This document shows, piece by piece, positions 1 through 6,735 of a DNA stretch of 12,604 bases. The position numbers were made by a program, and so were the translations under genes. The stretch lies in the NCBI GenBank assembly GCA_902773155.1, contig CACYDK010000112.1:1-12604 (forward strand), given 5' to 3'. The notes below the pieces were generated by a model, which was not told where the DNA came from, did no database searches, and was given only the letters and a program-made list of their open reading frames with translations. This DNA comes from an uncultured Ruminococcus sp. Lineage in GTDB: Bacteria; Bacillota; Clostridia; Oscillospirales; Acutalibacteraceae. Position 1 is the stretch's first letter; each line of letters opens with the position of its first letter.

Positions 1-704
1 CGGCTTGAGCCGTGAGCCGTGTATTCTCTGCCGTGAGCCACCGAGTCGAACAGCTCGTCGAGACCGTTGTAAACGCCGCTTCCGCCTCCGAGCACAACTC
101 CGGTTCGGATAATCAGCGGCTTGAGCTTTCTGTCGGAAGCAAGCTTTAGGTAGTCGCATTCGAGCGTCCTAAGCGCCTGTGCGGTAAAGTCGTCGGGCGA
201 TACGAAGCTGAGCTCCTTCTCGGCGAAGGCTCTGAATTTGTTTTGCCCCGTGCCGTAAACCCGGCTGTCGGACAGCATATAAACCTGCCTGACCTTTTTT
301 ATGTCGGAAAGCCTCATAATGCTCTCCAGAGCGGCGCTCTCAGCCTTGAAGCTGTCGAAGGACTCGTCGCACCTGTGAGCGCAAAGGCCTGTGTAAATGA
401 TAATATCCACCTTCTGCCTGACGTCGTCCGCGTGGAAAATGTCGGCGTAGGTGAAGTCGTCGCGCTGAAAAATCTCCTCTGTCACCGTCTCAGGAAGCCT
501 TTCGTCGGGCGAAGAGAGGATCACGTTAGCGCCGAGCTTCATCTGATCGTTCAGCGTGAGAAGGGTATAGGCGAAGGCTCTCGCAAGCTCGTGACCGCAG
601 ACGAAAACGCTCTTGTTCTTAAACACGTTCGGCTTTAGCTCCCGCTCCTTCGGCGAAGCCGCCCAGTCAAACTGAAAGGGAGATAAAATGTGCTTCATCA
701 GCAT
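1..704 (-). CDS. NAD-dependent epimerase/dehydratase-like SDR protein (3' end beyond window)
   Basis: Open frame of 234 codons running off the left edge, read directly from the complement. It begins MLMKHILSPFQFDW. The start at 704 follows an AAGGAGGG site (711-718) by 6 nt and overlaps the end of the upstream gene by 7 nt; an ATG at 698 is a less likely alternative. The protein resembles extended SDR sugar-nucleotide epimerases/dehydratases: a beta strand KSVFVCG (about 31-37) where the nucleotide-binding glycine motif should be, a SDSRVYG stretch (145-151) matching the family's S-x-VYG strand, and IIRTGVVLG (198-206). The glycine motif is eroded, and the position of the catalytic YxxxK pair, aligned through LRTLE, reads T174-x3-L178. 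It shares the FKNK[S/T]V opening and PDERL/SDERL with the upstream gene, so the two look like diverged tandem duplicates. The role is probably in surface-polysaccharide precursor synthesis, inferred from the adjacent exporter; the substrate is unknown and it may be non-catalytic. Confidence 0.8.
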   Translation of the reverse strand, partial: MLMKHILSPFQFDWAASPKERELKPNVFKNKSVFVCGHELARAFAYTLLTLNDQMKLGANVILSSPDERLPETVTEEIFQRDDFTYADIFHADDVRQKVDIIIYTGLCAHRCDESFDSFKAESAALESIMRLSDIKKVRQVYMLSDSRVYGTGQNKFRAFAEKELSFVSPDDFTAQALRTLECDYLKLASDRKLKPLIIRTGVVLGGGSGVYNGLDELFDSVAHGREYTAHGSS

Positions 705-1720
705 AAACAGCCCTCCTTTATGATCTCGCAGGACCGCTTTATCCCTGAGCGAAGGTCGGTTTTAGATTCGAAGCCCAGCGAAGAAAGCTTGCCTATATCG
801 AGCTTCGGCAGAGTCGGAGCCATAGGGGAGAGCGGATGGATATCATTCTGACGCACGAGTTTTAATTCTTTATCAGAAAATAAACTCACGCACTCGTTGG
901 CAACCTGAAAGTCGCTCGAAAAATATCCCGAGGCTATGTTGAAGATTTGCGCGGGCTCGCCGTTTTCGATTATCCGGAAAATCGCCTCGACCGCGTCCGA
1001 GGGATAAATAAAGCTCTGAGGCAGGCTCTTTTTCATATCTATAACGAGATTCGTCCCGTTCATCGCGGCTCTTAGGATGTCCTCAACTCCGTCCTCGGCG
1101 TAGGACTTTTTATAGCCGAACACGCGGCATATCCTGCCGAGGCGTATATCGACTCCGTCTCTGCAGAGCGAAAGCGCGAGGCTCTCGGCCATACGCTGGA
1201 GCTGTATCCTGCGGCCGGACTTTTCAGCCGGGTCGCAGTAGCCCATATCGGCCTCGAAAATCGTATCGCGCCCGTTATAAACCGAGCCGTATATGTCGCT
1301 TTTGCTTAAAAGCAGAGCGACTGCGCGGTTTCGCCTTATAAAATCGAGCAGATTGAGCACCGCCTTTGTGCCGTCGATATCGTCGATATCCTCGGTATGT
1401 ATTACAAAGTCGGTCTTGTTTGTTGTAAGGTTTGAGTAGTCGCGGCTGACGATCAGATCGATGTCCTGACGGTAAGTGAGCTTTCCGTACAGCTCAAACA
1501 GCCTCTCGTCGGAATCGACCGCTACGACCCTGACGTTGTTTGAGTACAGGTCGTTTTCCGCTAAAAAAGAACAAACCGCGTAATAACCGGTCAGCTTTGA
1601 GGCTCCGGTTATGAGCACGGTTTTGTTTTTGAATAAAGTGAAATCTGTATCCCCGTCGGTGATCCTCAGAACGTCATTGTAGAGGGCTTTACCGAGGATA
1701 CTTTTTACCTCATATTCCAT
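698..1720 (-). CDS. NAD-dependent epimerase/dehydratase-like SDR protein
   Basis: 340-aa protein of the extended SDR fold (NDP-sugar epimerase/dehydratase superfamily). Visible are VLITGASKLTG (35-45, a GxxxxxG remnant of GxxGxxG), an acidic strand end VVAVDSDERL (65-74), SDIYGS (141-146), and IYPSDAVEAIFRI (238-250) resembling the conserved C-terminal V-x-V-x-D-V-A-x-A-I block. The catalytic Tyr-x3-Lys is not seen: aligned on QRMAE (175-179), the Tyr position is R171 and the Lys position Q175. The start at 1720 is chosen because AAGGAAG (1728-1734) lies 7 nt upstream; an in-frame ATG at 1753 falls inside a hairpin and lacks a ribosome site. The gene follows the ABC ATPase after 61 nt and overlaps the next SDR gene by 7 nt, so it is probably co-transcribed with the exporter genes. 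A role in making or modifying the exported glycan is inferred; the sugar is unknown. Confidence 0.85.
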   Translation of the reverse strand: MEYEVKSILGKALYNDVLRITDGDTDFTLFKNKTVLITGASKLTGYYAVCSFLAENDLYSNNVRVVAVDSDERLFELYGKLTYRQDIDLIVSRDYSNLTTNKTDFVIHTEDIDDIDGTKAVLNLLDFIRRNRAVALLLSKSDIYGSVYNGRDTIFEADMGYCDPAEKSGRRIQLQRMAESLALSLCRDGVDIRLGRICRVFGYKKSYAEDGVEDILRAAMNGTNLVIDMKKSLPQSFIYPSDAVEAIFRIIENGEPAQIFNIASGYFSSDFQVANECVSLFSDKELKLVRQNDIHPLSPMAPTLPKLDIGKLSSLGFESKTDLRSGIKRSCEIIKEGCLC

Positions 1721-1738
1721 TTCAAAACTTCCTTGTTT

Positions 1739-1770
1739 AAAGGGGCACCCCAAAAAAGGGGTACCTCTTT
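1739..1770 (-). other. Intercistronic hairpin between exporter ATPase and SDR gene
   Basis: Inverted repeat with 13-nt arms (1739-1751 and 1758-1770) around a six-base A/T loop. Read on the minus strand, the arms pair with one U-G wobble and one A-C mismatch, and the core is four G-C pairs flanking the loop. Only three U residues follow on the minus strand, so a full intrinsic terminator is unlikely. It could be an mRNA-processing or stability element, or a weak attenuator that lowers expression of the SDR genes relative to the transporter. The fold is by eye, not computed. Confidence 0.5.
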
Positions 1771-1781
1771 ATCGTTTAATA

Positions 1782-2789
1782 TTAATCCTCGCCTTCGAGC
1801 TCTCCTTCGATTTCGATTGTCTCGTCGGCTCCGTAATGCTCCAGACGATAATCGTGGAGCTCCTGCGTGTACTTTTCCAAGTCCTCGCGGAGCAACGCGA
1901 TTTTTTCCTTGTGTCGTCTGATGAGCTCCTTCTGTCCGCTGACGTCCTGCTTATCCTTGTGCTCCTTGATGAACTGTCTGAGCTTCTTGACCTTTTTCTT
2001 GCGGGCGCGAATCTGCATCGTGCGCTTGTCCACAAGATACACAAGGTGGGTTTCGTGAGTGGGTCCGTCAAAAATAAGCTCGCCCTTGCGCATATAAATA
2101 GAGCGCTCGCAAAGCTCCTCAACAGAGGCGGCGTTGTGGCTTACATAGAGCACGGTTACGCCGGACTCGATGATCTCGCGTATTTTGTTCTTGCATTTTG
2201 CCTTGAACGCCGCGTCTCCTACTGCAAGAGCCTCGTCGATAACGAGGATGTCGGGGGAGATGTTAACGTTTATCGCGAAGCCGAGACGCATTTTCATACC
2301 GCTGGAGTAGGTTCTTACAGGCTGGTCGATGTAGTCGCCCAGCTCGGCGAACTCGACGACGTTCTCCTCGATAGTCTTGATCTCCGCGTCCTTCATACCG
2401 AGAATATAGCCCTTGAGGTAGATGTTCTGACGGCCTGTCATATCGGTGGAGAAGCCTGCCGTGAGCTCGAGCAGAGCTGCGACCATTCCGTTTACCGTGA
2501 CCTTTCCCTCGTCGGGGAAGGTGACTCCGGTGATGTGCTTGAGGATCGTCGATTTTCCGCAGCCGTTGTCTCCCATCAGACCTACAGCCTCTCCGCTGTA
2601 AATCTCAAAGCTAACGTTATCGAGAGCCTTGTGGATGATGGGGTTCTTGGGCTTTTTGAAAAGCGCCCTAAAACGCTCGCGGTCGTTTTTGTAGAGCGTG
2701 TAGGCCTTGGAAACATTCTCGAATTTAATGATCGGGTCTGAGTTTCGGTCGACCTTGACGCGGTTCATATTATCAAAATAATTAGCCAT
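1782..2789 (-). CDS. ABC transporter ATPase, polysaccharide/teichoic acid export (Wzt/TagH type)
   Basis: 335-aa ATP-binding subunit that would energise export of a lipid-linked surface glycan with the permease encoded just upstream. Walker A is GDNGCGKST (73-81), the signature YSSGMKMRL (161-169) is the form typical of polysaccharide and teichoic acid exporters, Walker B is ILVIDE (181-186), and the switch histidine is H218. MVAALLELTAGF (102-113) is also characteristic of this subfamily. After residue 250 there is no recognisable carbohydrate-binding domain. Instead there is a Lys/Glu-rich, probably coiled-coil tail (about 258-318) ending in an acidic EIEGELEGED. The start at 2789 follows AAGGAG (2795-2800) by 5 nt. 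That site overlaps the permease stop codon and the intergenic gap is 9 nt, so the two subunits are probably translationally coupled. The exported polymer (wall teichoic acid-like or other rhamnan/glycan) cannot be read from the sequence. Confidence 0.93.
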   Translation of the reverse strand: MANYFDNMNRVKVDRNSDPIIKFENVSKAYTLYKNDRERFRALFKKPKNPIIHKALDNVSFEIYSGEAVGLMGDNGCGKSTILKHITGVTFPDEGKVTVNGMVAALLELTAGFSTDMTGRQNIYLKGYILGMKDAEIKTIEENVVEFAELGDYIDQPVRTYSSGMKMRLGFAINVNISPDILVIDEALAVGDAAFKAKCKNKIREIIESGVTVLYVSHNAASVEELCERSIYMRKGELIFDGPTHETHLVYLVDKRTMQIRARKKKVKKLRQFIKEHKDKQDVSGQKELIRRHKEKIALLREDLEKYTQELHDYRLEHYGADETIEIEGELEGED

Positions 2790-2798
2790 TATTACTCC

Positions 2799-3629
2799 TT
2801 AAAGAACGTCCGGGATTTTCTTTCTGAGACGGTTGTAGTTGAATACTCCCACAATGAACAGGAAGATGAATTCCGATAGGAAAATAACAAGCTCGGTTTT
2901 GTACTCGAAGAACATTCTGTTGTAGAGGAAGGCGTTTCGGTAGCCGTTTACAAAGAAGTTGATCGGGTTAAAGAGCATAATAGTTTTGAGCGGCTCGGGA
3001 AGGTCGTAGGAGTTGTAGATAACGCCCGTGAGCCAGAACATTCCGGCCATGACCGAAACTATCGCGTTCTCAAGGTCGGGGCTGAACGCGCACATCGGCG
3101 CTGTGCTCCACGACAAAAACAGGAAGAACAGGAACATAAGAGGCATATAGAGGAAGAACTGGAGGTTGTACCAGCTTACGCCCGAGGTAAACGCGATGAA
3201 AATATACATCAGCACCGACAAAAGCAGGTGGACGTAAAGTCTCGAGATCGAGTTGAAGGTCATGATAGTTGAGACCGGAAAATTGATTTTTGTGACATAC
3301 TGTCTGTGGCTTCGGATATCCTTGGCGCCCTTGATTATGCTCTCCTGAATAAAGAACCAGGGGATGAGTCCCACAAGCATAAAGGGAAAGCGCTCGAATT
3401 TTTCGATATGTCCGTGAAGCTCTACCTTGATCGGATGAGCGATCTTCAGGCCGATGGAAAAGGCGAACCAGTAAACAAAGAGCTGAAACGCCGGCTTTAC
3501 GATAGCCCAGAGCGGTCCGATCGCCGCGCCCTGATATGTTCTTTTGAGCTCAGTTTTAGCGAGAACAAAAATCTGCTTACCGAAGCCCTTGTGTTCCTTG
3601 ATAATGTCTCTTAAGAATACTATTATCAT
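2799..3629 (-). CDS. ABC-2 type polysaccharide export permease (Wzm/TagG type)
   Basis: 276-aa integral membrane protein and likely channel partner of the ATPase that follows after 9 nt. The N-terminal ELKRTYQGAAIGPLW (27-41) is the amphipathic interface segment typical of TagG/Wzm permeases. About six hydrophobic segments follow, near 38-60, 82-98, 133-150, 156-176, 190-206 and 246-264. LMFLFFLFLSW and the late NPINFFVNGYRNAFLYN (221-237) are also family-like. It is first in its operon, downstream of a consensus promoter at 3717-3744. The start at 3629 is preceded by AAAGGAGG (3633-3640) at only 3 nt from the ATG, slightly tight, but no better start is in frame. It is expected to export an undecaprenyl-linked glycan across the cytoplasmic membrane. 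The substrate is not determinable here. Confidence 0.93.
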   Translation of the reverse strand: MIIVFLRDIIKEHKGFGKQIFVLAKTELKRTYQGAAIGPLWAIVKPAFQLFVYWFAFSIGLKIAHPIKVELHGHIEKFERFPFMLVGLIPWFFIQESIIKGAKDIRSHRQYVTKINFPVSTIMTFNSISRLYVHLLLSVLMYIFIAFTSGVSWYNLQFFLYMPLMFLFFLFLSWSTAPMCAFSPDLENAIVSVMAGMFWLTGVIYNSYDLPEPLKTIMLFNPINFFVNGYRNAFLYNRMFFEYKTELVIFLSEFIFLFIVGVFNYNRLRKKIPDVL

Positions 3630-3652
3630 CAGCCTCCTTTTTATTCTTATCC

Positions 3653-3689
3653 AAAAAACCTGCGCCGTGAGATTGCAAATCTAAGCGCA
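3653..3689 (-). promoter_or_regulatory. Terminator-like hairpin in leader of the export operon (possible attenuator)
   Basis: In the transcribed leader, between the predicted transcription start near 3710 and the permease ATG, the minus strand has an outer stem TGCGC/GCGCA (3685-3689 with 3661-3665). Inside it, across an internal loop, is AGATT/AATCT (3678-3682 with 3670-3674) with a 3-nt loop. Two G residues and then six T residues (3653-3658) follow. Hairpin plus U-tract inside a 5' leader is the layout of an attenuator, but the stem is short and interrupted, so its efficiency is uncertain. Confidence 0.4.
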
Positions 3690-3716
3690 ATTTTTTACTG
3701 TTGTCTACTCCCTTTC

Positions 3717-3744
3717 ATTATATAACATTTTTCGAATTTGTCAA
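3717..3744 (-). promoter_or_regulatory. Sigma-A promoter for the polysaccharide export operon
   Basis: The complement strand has a perfect -35 box TTGACA (3739-3744), a 16-nt spacer and a perfect -10 box TATAAT (3717-3722) in an AT-rich region. Transcription should start near 3710, giving a leader of about 80 nt before the permease start at 3629. No other promoter is needed for the four downstream minus-strand genes, whose gaps are short or overlapping. Confidence 0.85.
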
Positions 3745-3800
3745 TATTTCCATACGCAATTATTGTTTTCGATAAATAACATCCTCCGTAAAAAAGAGCA

Positions 3801-3834
3801 AAAAAACGGCCGGGAAGAATCAATCTTCCCGACC
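3801..3834 (-). terminator. Intrinsic terminator of the GH13_19 amylase gene
   Basis: On the minus strand an 11-bp stem (3824-3834 pairing with 3808-3818, one U-G wobble, arms built on GGGAAGA/TCTTCCC) with a 5-nt loop is followed by G and six T residues (3801-3806). It begins 18 nt past the amylase stop codon. It separates the amylase transcript from the export-operon promoter just downstream. Confidence 0.9.
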
Positions 3835-3852
3835 AAAATCGTTGTTATTAAA

Positions 3853-6513
3853 TCAGTACGACTGTCCGCTCTCGGAGGGTACGCTCAAGTCTTCGGTCTG
3901 GCCTGAGCTGCCGTTGTTGAATATCATCATATCGTAGTCAGAGGGGATGACGTAGTAGTACTTTCCGGAATCGTCCTGTTCCATCGCAACTCCCGGCCAT
4001 GCGGCGTTCTGGTTTACAGGATCGGAGTTGCTCTTCCAGAGGTAGATGTGGGGAGAGTCCCAACCCTGACTGTTGTTGAAGTAAACGAGAGTGCCGTCTA
4101 TCGGAGCGTCTGTGGGTTCCTCTGTGGGAGGCTCTGTGGGAGCTTCGGTCGGAGCCGCTGTAGGAGCCTGAGTCGGAGCCTCAGTGGGCTCGGGAGCCTG
4201 TGTCGGAGCCTCTGTGGGAGCCTGTGTCGGAGCCTCGGTGGGCGTTACGGCAGGCTTAGTGCTGTACGGTTTTCCTACCTTTGCGATGTCTGAGGCCTTG
4301 ATCAGGTACTTGGCTATATGAGTGGCGTCCTTAATATCAATACGTCCGTTTCCGTCTACATCGGAGAGCACCTTTCCCTTTGGCGAAAGCTCTGTAAGGC
4401 TTACGAGGCTCTTCTGGATAGCGGTCACGTCGGTAACGGTGATCTCGCCGTCGTAGTTAGAGTCGCCGTAAAGCTCGTCGTCATCAACGGGAACGTCTGA
4501 GGGAGCCTGAGTCGGGTTCTGTGAGGGATCGTTTGTCGGAGCGTTTGTAGGAGCCTGTGTGGGCGCCTGAGTCGGGGCGTCTGTGGGAGCCTGAGTCGGA
4601 GCTTCTGTGGGAGGCTCTGTAGGAGTTACCTTATCGCTTGTTTCTACAAGGATTGTGCCGTTGGCTCCGCTGTTGAACTTGACCTTGCCGCCGCTTACTG
4701 TGGCAGTTTTGCCGTCGTAGGCGTTGACTACAGTTGTTCCGTCCGCGAAGGTGCCGTTTAAGGTGATAGTAACCTCGGTGTTCTTGTTGGCGTCGATAAC
4801 CGCGGCTATAGCGTCCTTGACACCGTTCTTGTCGTAGTTACGGGCGAACGCTGTACCGGAGGAAGCTGTGAGAGCCTTGTGGCTTCCTGCGCCTACGGCA
4901 ACGTGGTTCTTTCTGAACTGACCGACCTTCTGCCAGTGCGAGAGTGTGTTCTTGTCCTGGCTGTTCCAGTTCATATCGCTTCTGAGGTTGTGATCCTCAA
5001 AGGCGTTGGCGAGAGGACGGTTACACTCGTCGCCGTAGTAGATCTGGATCGCGCCGGGCATAAGCTGGAACGCCGAGCCCTGATAGATCATATTGCTGCG
5101 GCAGAGAGCTGTATCGTGAGAGGAGAGGTAGGTGAGAACGTTGAACTTGTCGTTCGTGTTTATCTTTCCGGCATAATCTGCGTAGGTGCTGTTGATCTGA
5201 CCTGATCCGGGTACGCCGGAAACGTTTGTGCCGAAGCTCTTCGACTCGGAGTTGAACGCGAAGTTGATCATAGAGTCGAACGCGCCGGACTTGTAATAGT
5301 TATCGTAATCAACATAATGGGGGAAGCATTCGCCTGTCATCCAGAAGTCCTCGTCCCAGTCGGCTCCGGCCTTCTTCGGATTGGCTTTTCTCCAGTTGTT
5401 GAGGCTCTTTACGCACTGCTTTTTGAGCGCTACCCAGGAGTCCATCTCAACGTGCTTTGCGGTATCGCAACGGAAGCCGTCTACGCCGTACTTCTCTACC
5501 CAGCCCGAAAGCCAGGCTACGAGATAGTTGCGTACGGTCTTGTTGCCGCCGTTCTTTGAGAAGAAGGTATTGAGCTCCTGCTGCTTTTTGGAGAGGGTCT
5601 TTTCCTTTGTCCACTTATCGGTGAGGAACTGGGGAATGCCTACGGATTTGCTGTTCTCGGTGCGGACGTCGGGGAGGTAGCTTAAGTTCTTTGTGATGTC
5701 GTTGCCCTGATCTCCCTCGCTGTAGCCGGGAAGTCCCGCGCGAATCCAGTCGGCGCCCCACCATCTGAGCCAGGCGCTGGAGTTGCCGTTGTAGTCGATA
5801 AAGTTGTGGTAGTTGTATTCGGAACCGCCCTCGGCGAGGTATTCCTCAGACCAGTACTTGTTTTCCCAGCCTGATTTGAGAACGCCGTAGTTGTACTCGG
5901 ACATATCGGCCATATTGTTGTAGCCGACGTGGTTCATAACGACGTCAAGAACGATCCTGATTCCGTGCTCGTGAGCTGTGTCTACCATTTTCTCGAACTC
6001 GGCCTCTGTACCGAAGTTTGCGTCTACAGTGGAGAAGTCGAGAGCGTAGTAGCCGTGATAGGAATAGTGGGGGAAGGAGGAGCTTTTTCCGGTACCGCCC
6101 ATGCAGTAGCCGTGCATCTGCTCGTAAGGAGCCGAAATCCAAAGCGCCGTCACACCGAGGTCGTCAAAATAACCGTCGTTAATCTTCTTTGTGATACCGG
6201 CGAAGTCTCCGCCGTGGAACTTAGCCCAGTCTTTTCCGTTGGCCTTGGAGCCGTCCTTTTTAAGACCGCGCTTGTAGGAGTGGTCGTTGGAGGTGTTGCC
6301 GTTGTTGAAACGGTCTGTGAGAAGGAAGTAAACCGACGCGTTGTCCCACGAGAAATCCGAGGGACCCGAGAGGGTCGCTCCCGACGATGTTACTCCGGCG
6401 TCAGCCGCAGTCTGCGCCTCGTCGGTTGATACAGCGTTCGCGTTTATCGCAATGAGGCTCGAGGCGGCCACGATGGATAAGCTCAGAACAACTGTCAAAA
6501 TTCTTTTGAACAT
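3853..6513 (-). CDS. Secreted GH13_19 (MalS-like) alpha-amylase with internal dockerin and C-terminal CBM26-type module
   Basis: 886-aa secreted endo-acting alpha-amylase (EC 3.2.1.1 expected). A signal peptide (1-27, cleavage after NANA) precedes a GH13 domain (about 53-545) that closely follows the E. coli MalS pattern: LLTDRFNNGNTSND, FHGGDFAGIT (99-108), ALWISAPYEQMHG, RSDMNW (511-516). Conserved regions are DVVMNH (190-195), GFRCDTAKH (346-354, nucleophile D350), TGEC (393-396, acid/base E395) and SSHD (464-467, D467). A beta domain (about 546-625), a Pro/Thr linker (629-675), a type I dockerin (682-739), a second linker (756-806) and a CBM26-like module (808-886, with NAAWPG and MMIFNNGSSGQT) follow. 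It probably hydrolyses starch while bound to a cohesin scaffold. The start at 6513 has AAAGGA (6521-6526) 7 nt upstream. The gene is monocistronic, with its own promoter and terminator. Cysteines beside two catalytic residues (C349, C396) are unusual. Confidence 0.96.
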   Translation of the reverse strand: MFKRILTVVLSLSIVAASSLIAINANAVSTDEAQTAADAGVTSSGATLSGPSDFSWDNASVYFLLTDRFNNGNTSNDHSYKRGLKKDGSKANGKDWAKFHGGDFAGITKKINDGYFDDLGVTALWISAPYEQMHGYCMGGTGKSSSFPHYSYHGYYALDFSTVDANFGTEAEFEKMVDTAHEHGIRIVLDVVMNHVGYNNMADMSEYNYGVLKSGWENKYWSEEYLAEGGSEYNYHNFIDYNGNSSAWLRWWGADWIRAGLPGYSEGDQGNDITKNLSYLPDVRTENSKSVGIPQFLTDKWTKEKTLSKKQQELNTFFSKNGGNKTVRNYLVAWLSGWVEKYGVDGFRCDTAKHVEMDSWVALKKQCVKSLNNWRKANPKKAGADWDEDFWMTGECFPHYVDYDNYYKSGAFDSMINFAFNSESKSFGTNVSGVPGSGQINSTYADYAGKINTNDKFNVLTYLSSHDTALCRSNMIYQGSAFQLMPGAIQIYYGDECNRPLANAFEDHNLRSDMNWNSQDKNTLSHWQKVGQFRKNHVAVGAGSHKALTASSGTAFARNYDKNGVKDAIAAVIDANKNTEVTITLNGTFADGTTVVNAYDGKTATVSGGKVKFNSGANGTILVETSDKVTPTEPPTEAPTQAPTDAPTQAPTQAPTNAPTNDPSQNPTQAPSDVPVDDDELYGDSNYDGEITVTDVTAIQKSLVSLTELSPKGKVLSDVDGNGRIDIKDATHIAKYLIKASDIAKVGKPYSTKPAVTPTEAPTQAPTEAPTQAPEPTEAPTQAPTAAPTEAPTEPPTEEPTDAPIDGTLVYFNNSQGWDSPHIYLWKSNSDPVNQNAAWPGVAMEQDDSGKYYYVIPSDYDMMIFNNGSSGQTEDLSVPSESGQSY
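4093..4248 (-). repeat. Pro/Thr linker repeat, dockerin to CBM (GH13_19 amylase)
   Basis: Low-complexity coding repeat of about 52 residues built from P-T-[E/Q/A]-[A/P] units (PTEAPTQAP and variants), visible in the DNA as recurring ggagcc/tctgtggg units. Such linkers are flexible, extracellular and often O-glycosylated. It separates the dockerin from the C-terminal starch-binding module. Confidence 0.9.
4297..4470 (-). other. Type I dockerin domain of the GH13_19 amylase
   Basis: Residues 682-739 hold two EF-hand-like calcium loops, DSNYDGEITVTD (D684, N686, D688, D695) and DVDGNGRIDIKD (D718, D720, N722, D729). Each is followed by a helix (AIQKSLVSL and ATHIAKYLIK). The cohesin-recognition positions, usually residues 10-11 of each loop, differ between the repeats. 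The module should bind a scaffoldin cohesin, none of which is encoded here. Confidence 0.93.
4489..4629 (-). repeat. Pro/Thr linker repeat, catalytic part to dockerin (GH13_19 amylase)
   Basis: About 47 residues of P-T-[E/Q/D/N]-[A/P] units, grading into PSQNPTQAPSDVP before the dockerin. It has the same composition as the other three linkers in the two amylases and is a likely site for in-register repeat-length change. Confidence 0.88.
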
Positions 6514-6545
6514 ACTATCATCCTTTCAAAAAATCTAATCAACTA

Positions 6546-6574
6546 ATTATACCAAATATTTGAGTGAAATGATA
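6546..6574 (-). promoter_or_regulatory. Promoter of the GH13_19 amylase gene
   Basis: On the complement, a perfect TATAAT -10 box (6546-6551) lies behind a 17-nt spacer from a weak -35 box TATCAT (6569-6574). Transcription should start near 6539, leaving a short leader of about 26 nt before the ATG at 6513. The poor -35 suggests activator dependence. It overlaps the AAGGATATAT motif shared with the other amylase promoter. Confidence 0.65.
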
Positions 6575-6581
6575 TATCCTT
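6572..6581 (-). promoter_or_regulatory. Shared AAGGATATAT motif at the -35 region, copy 1
   Basis: The ten bases AAGGATATAT on the minus strand end exactly 20 nt before the TATAAT box. The same ten bases at the same spacing occur in front of the second amylase gene (10206-10215). In both, TGT also occurs at the same distance on the upstream side. This is a candidate binding site for a regulator of starch genes. Confidence 0.5.
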
Positions 6582-6680
6582 TATAAACAAAACTGTTCTG
6601 AATTTTTTAGATAAAATTGACATAGCTTTTAGGCCGTGCAAAATTTAATTTTAATTGTATTTTTTGCAGCGATTTCCTGA

Positions 6681-6717
6681 CAAAAAAGAACCGCCGTCCC
6701 GGAATCCGGAACGGCGG
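6681..6717 (-). terminator. Intrinsic terminator of the GH13_28 amylase gene
   Basis: A 12-bp GC-rich stem on the minus strand (6706-6717 pairing with 6691-6702, one U-G wobble, CCGCCGT/ACGGCGG outer part) with a 3-nt loop is followed by TTCTTTTTT (6682-6690). It begins 18 nt after the stop codon, the same distance as in the neighbouring amylase gene. Confidence 0.93.
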
Positions 6718-6735
6718 AAAAGTGTTGATTTTTGA

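Noticed and set aside
1721..1753. Upstream ATG at 1753 for the first SDR gene
   Set aside because: It sits within the intercistronic hairpin and lacks a ribosome site, while the ATG at 1720 follows AAGGAAG by 7 nt.
1836..2741. Long open frame on the plus strand (about 300 codons) opposite the exporter ATPase
   Set aside because: It lies entirely antisense to a gene with all ABC motifs, encodes nothing recognisable, and is explained by codon bias.
4093..4629. Regularly spaced short repeats that could suggest a CRISPR array
   Set aside because: The units are about 12 nt, in frame, and encode Pro/Thr linker residues on both sides of a dockerin; there are no unique spacers of constant length.
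6617..6645. Plus-strand TTGACA at 6617-6622 as a promoter
   Set aside because: No acceptable -10 box occurs 16-18 nt downstream, and it would transcribe antisense into the terminator and 3' end of the GH13_28 amylase gene.
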